Below, piece after piece: positions 60,404 to 64,000 of a stretch of 64,000 nucleotides of DNA (its first letter is position 1; each line of letters starts with the position of its first letter). The stretch spans positions 1,178,001-1,242,000 of the forward strand of contig WAID01000012.1 in NCBI GenBank assembly GCA_016584495.1, in the 5' to 3' direction. A program made the position numbers and the translations under genes. The notes beneath the pieces are model-generated. The model saw only the letters and a program-made list of their open reading frames with translations. It searched no databases and was not told the DNA's origin. This DNA comes from Celoporthe dispersa. Lineage: Eukaryota > Ascomycota > Sordariomycetes > Diaporthales > Cryphonectriaceae.

Positions 60404-61746
60404 ATGCAGATTGACGAACTTGACATCATGCAGCCCTCGTTAGACAAGGTTCACTCCAATATTTCCTCGCCAGCGTTTATGGACAGGCCGTCTATCATTG
60501 CGGTGAAGCCTTCGCCAGCCATAATCTCCGAGTGTGGGTCCGAGGCTGAAGACATGGCCTCCATTACTGCTCTGAAGTCGCCGAGCTCCTCTATGGAGAA
60601 GTCTCTCCTATCTCCCCTCCCTCTGTCACGGCCATTCACATGTCTCGAGGAGCTGCTCGATAGGCCGGCGTGCCAGCCTCGGGGACGTCAACCAGTCAGC
60701 GCTCACGATATGGCCGGTTTGGAAAGTGTCCACAAGCAGTATATCAGAAAACTAGAGGAGGTCGGCGAGGACACTCTAGCAGGTGTGTCTCTTGAATCTA
60801 AGCTTCCAATCTTCTACATTGGAGCCATCTTATCGGTCTCCTCATGCTTTGGGAAATGGCTTCGGGTTCTGACTGTTGACCAGAATATCTCCAAGATCAG
60901 TTCCATCACCTCGTCGCGTCGTAGGGGCCGCAGAGGCAGGCTACGGTATCGACGAGAACGCCTTCAACCTCTCCTCACAATGCCGATACGTCTACAATGA
61001 ACGTCCGACTACAGGTATTCAAGAGGTTCACGGGGCTCAGGAACTTTCTCAACTCGAAGAGGCGGAAGCACATATCAACGTCGTCGACACATTCTGTGGC
61101 CAAGCGCATGCGAGTAGGCCTTCAGAGCCTCACCAAGCTACCACACAAGTATAAACCAAGGTTCATAATCTCCAGTCGTACACTCAACGTGGGTTCCGTA
61201 CGTGATGGTCCACCTTCATCACACGGCGCTCTCAGTCGGTCAGAGATCGATGTGGCCCACAGCAATGATTCGAATGGGACGTCCTTGGACACATCCACAT
61301 CGTCACCAGGCGGAAACCCCTTCATGGACAAACGGTTCTCCTTCAGCGTCCGATCAGCGGCCTCCTCGATGTCGAGTCTATTCGCCACGCCTGCCAAGCC
61401 AGGACGGACGATGCTGGAAGAGAGACTAGCCAGGCTAGCCAGGTACGGAGAGCTGTTGCATAATGCCAAGTCGAGGACTCCTTTCGTCTTGATGGAGATT
61501 GCGCATGACCTTGGTGTCTTGCTTGAGCAGTTGTGCGATCCAGAAACGATGCAACAGTTGGTCGATTCTGGCCTGCTGAGGCAGATGGTCGACACTGAGC
61601 TATTGAGACGAGCTCTCGAGTTCTTCCGTCTGTGGGTCCATGTTGACACCCTGACCGAGGACAAGGACGAAATCAGGCCTGCGAACTCCGAGTCGCTGAT
61701 CGCCGGTTCATTTTCAGGCGGAGATCCTGGATGTTGCGAGACATAG
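60404..61746 (+). CDS. Unidentified protein, splice structure uncertain
   Basis: Two coding-like parts are visible. The first (60404-60782) starts MQIDELDIMQPSLDKVHS, is Ser/Pro/Glu-rich and ends KQYIRKLEEVGEDTLA just before a GTGTGT donor. The last (from about 61140) contains a Ser/Thr/Pro-rich stretch and then a helical block: TMLEERLARLARYGELLHNA, LMEIAHDLGVLLEQLC, METMQQ-like PETMQQLVDSGLLRQMVD and LLRRALEFFRLWVHVDTLTE. Between them at least one intron is likely. One acceptor after 60901 would give GAAEAGYGIDENAFNLSSQC, another near 60930 would give QRQATVSTRTPSTSPHNADT. I cannot choose between them. Its GC content is lower than that of its neighbours. I do not recognise a family. The stop is TAG at 61744-61746. 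Confidence 0.5.
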
Positions 61747-62758
61747 CTCAAGCTCGAGATACTGGGCCGCTGTGGGGTGGGGGTGGAGAGGAATGGCAAC
61801 AGCGCTCCAGGACCGGTGTCGACTTGATCGTTTCGACCTGTTGATGGATGACGATCAACGTTCAGGGAAACGTGCACTTAACAGAATCCAGCGTTTTCGT
61901 TTATTTTTGCTGAGGCTTTCATAGATCTGTATTGAATGACAGAACAGCGTCCAAGGCAGGACAGACAACCAAGTTGGAGACGTCCCAAAGTGCTAAGCCA
62001 AGGCGCTCCATCTTCTACATATGTATTTTCATCGCAGCGCTAGAAAGCGGCACGCTCTTGTACATATTATCTTACAGGCCGTCTCCATGCGCCGTATACA
62101 GAACTGCACTTTAGACTTTGTTCACTATCGTCGGGCGTAGATACCCACCGCAGTGCATGCATGGTCCTCTGAACCTGGTCTAGTCCTCCCGAACAGCGCC
62201 AGCCCCTCGGAGCCATTCCATCTCAGACCATGAGGAGCGACGGACGACTCTTGCACTGCTGGGTAAGGGAAGTCTTTCTTTTTGGGAGAGCAAGGAGAAA
62301 AAACGAGTCAGGGGAGAACCTTGCCGTCGCTTCGCCTGGATCCACTGCGCCCCGCCGGTCCCTTCGGGTCGGGACGATTCTGACAGGCCTTACCTTCGGC
62401 TCGGGCCTGGACGAGACGATGGGTGGATCTGATGGTCTGTCTTTTGGTTACTTTCTTGGGAAGAAACCGACTGCGTTGTTGGACTTGGGGGTAAGGGCGA
62501 GGGTGAGGGAGCCCGGGTGAGGGCAGCGTGTTCTGTCATTTTGAGACATGTTCAGTAAGAATCGAGGACTTGAAAGGGGAAAAAAAGGGGGTCTTTCAGC
62601 CATCTTCTCACCCCCGGCCCCCTCTCTCTTCCTCTTCCTCTTCCAAGAGTGCCCCCACGCCATGCATCGATGTGCACAAGACGTGAGATTGAGCACAAAT
62701 CTCCCCTCCTCCTTCTTCTCTCCCTTCCATGCCGGTCGAGTCCCAAGCCTACCTGTTC

Positions 62759-62794
<36 letters not shown>

Positions 62795-64000
62795 CCCTGT
62801 CTCTCTGCCCTACCCACTTCCACTTTGCCGAAAGGCAGGACACCGAGACATGATGAGGCTCTGCGGAGTTACCTGCTCCGGCCTGTTCGTTTCGCAGACT
62901 CGTGCACTTTTCTTAGGAGCCCTCCGGCCCCCACCGCCCCAAACCCCTACCAGCCCGAGAATAGGGGCGTGACCACTTCACCCCGCGGTGGCACACCCTC
63001 CACAGCCGTGCATGACGATGATCTCTGACCGGTTTCGAGATTTGGGGGAGGGAGGGGCCTCGCAATCTCTAGCCCTCTTTCCTGTCATCCACACCCACCA
63101 CACACTCCCCCTCCCTTTCTCTCTTCTCTCTCTCTCTTCCTTCTCCAGCCTAAACCCTTTCCTGAAAGAAATTGCTTGTCACTGAGGCATTTTTTCCTCC
63201 TTCACCGGTCACCGCTCTTTGTGTCTTTGGTCCGTGGATATGACTCATACCCAGCTTATGGCTTCGGGGCCAACAAAAGCCCACTTGGGATTGGGAAAAG
63301 GCTGAAAGAGGGGGAAGGGGTGGATGTATTTGCCGGCGGTTTTAGGCCCGGGAACAAGGTTGTGTTGTACAGCAGCCTGGGCTACAGGGTCTCTGGTATC
63401 ACTCGATTTCGGGCCTTGGTAGCTCCTCTTCCGGGAAAAAATCAGATAAGGATTTTGTAACCAAGAAGAAAGAAGAAAAGAACACAGTGAGGAGGAAGAA
63501 AGAGAGGGAAAAAAAAGGAGCTAGAGAAGAGGACTGGGAGTGAACCGCCTCTCCCTCTCTCCTCCCCCTTCCCTTCCGTAGAGAAAAAGAGAGGTGGAAA
63601 AAATGGGCAGCAATGCCTACGCAGGACGGCACGCATGTCGCGCTACCGAGTTTCAAGATGACCAATCCAAGGCTTACCCTCAACTGTGAGGCTCAAAGCC
63701 ATGCTTACTATTGGCCCGACGAGTGGATGGTCACGTTGGCCTGAGTCCTACAGGATGAGATGGCTTGCCATCCTTGCCCCCATGTTCCCTCTTTTTTTTC
63801 TCTAAAGTCTCCCACCCACCTCCCCTTTCCAATATGTTTCGCGTTCTTGTGCGTGAAGAAGCAGCCTTGTGGGGAACTTGAACAGCCCTAGTCCCCTCCT
63901 AAGCGTGATGTAACGGGAAGGGCGATGTGCATGGGCAAGGAAAGAAAGAAAGGGAGAAGAAGGGCTGGGCTACATCTCACCTAGGGCGTCACACGGCTCC
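61747..64000. other. Right-hand gene-poor region
   Basis: No conserved frame is visible. Pyrimidine tracts, a (CT)n microsatellite and, near 63460-63600, a purine-rich stretch are present. The right edge may be promoter sequence of a gene outside the window. Confidence 0.5.
62761..62790. repeat. (CT)n microsatellite
   Basis: Fifteen perfect CT units occur in noncoding DNA. Confidence 0.92.

Noticed and set aside
62649..63185. Ser/Leu-rich open frames across the (CT)n region
   Set aside because: They are produced by the CT microsatellite, which is open in several frames; no conserved residues are present.
1..64000. CRISPR arrays, insertion sequences, viral or toxin genes
   Set aside because: No regularly spaced direct repeats, no prokaryotic-type elements and no recognisable viral or toxin domain were seen on either strand.

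Overview
This window is nuclear DNA of a filamentous ascomycete (Pezizomycotina, probably Sordariomycetes; the class is an inference). The evidence is short GT-AG introns of 50-200 bases (several with CTAAC- or CTGAC-type branch sequences), GC-rich third codon positions, monocistronic genes on both strands, long gene-poor spacers with pyrimidine tracts and microsatellites, and fungal versions of several families (N2227 methyltransferase, Frm2/Hbn1 nitroreductase, transportin Kap104, membrane-anchored ubiquitin protease, PSD1). I see no bacterial operons, no CRISPR array, no recognisable provirus and no intact transposon.

Layout. 0-8 kb: the 3' end of an unidentified gene (+), a PPM1/LCM-type methyltransferase (-), and a very long disordered protein ending in a class I methyltransferase domain (-). 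8-17 kb: almost gene-free, with one intron-containing tRNA-Asp(GTC) at 15.5 kb. 17-26.6 kb: a seven-segment membrane protein (+), a Tho1/SARNP-like SAP-domain protein (-), a GNAT acetyltransferase (-) and a Ubp1/USP30-like protease (+). 27.5-41.4 kb: a cytochrome P450 (-), a 7.6-kb gene-poor gap, a CPR-like FAD/NADPH reductase that has a Cys-cluster N-terminus instead of a recognisable flavodoxin domain (+), and a nitroreductase (+). 43-51 kb: Kap104 transportin (-), a PAC4-like proteasome assembly chaperone (-) and a carnosine N-methyltransferase-like gene (+). 52-62 kb: a short-chain dehydrogenase (-), a HERP/Usa1-like ubiquitin-domain membrane protein (-), mitochondrial phosphatidylserine decarboxylase (+) and one unidentified gene (+).

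The dominant anomaly is technical. Twelve of the seventeen protein genes are interrupted by single-base frame changes, about 26 of them apparent one-base deletions, nearly all inside runs of 3-5 G or C. Adding one base to the run restores the conserved family sequence each time. This pattern fits under-called homopolymers in the assembly better than pseudogenes or programmed frameshifting. Coordinates below give the whole gene across such breaks.

The genes are mostly unrelated housekeeping functions: nuclear transport, mRNP biogenesis, proteasome assembly, ubiquitin/ER quality control and phospholipid synthesis. The P450 and the reductase are the only pair with an obvious possible functional link, and the gap between them argues against a tight cluster. 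The most biologically unusual item is the reductase with two Cys-rich motifs upstream of its FAD module.
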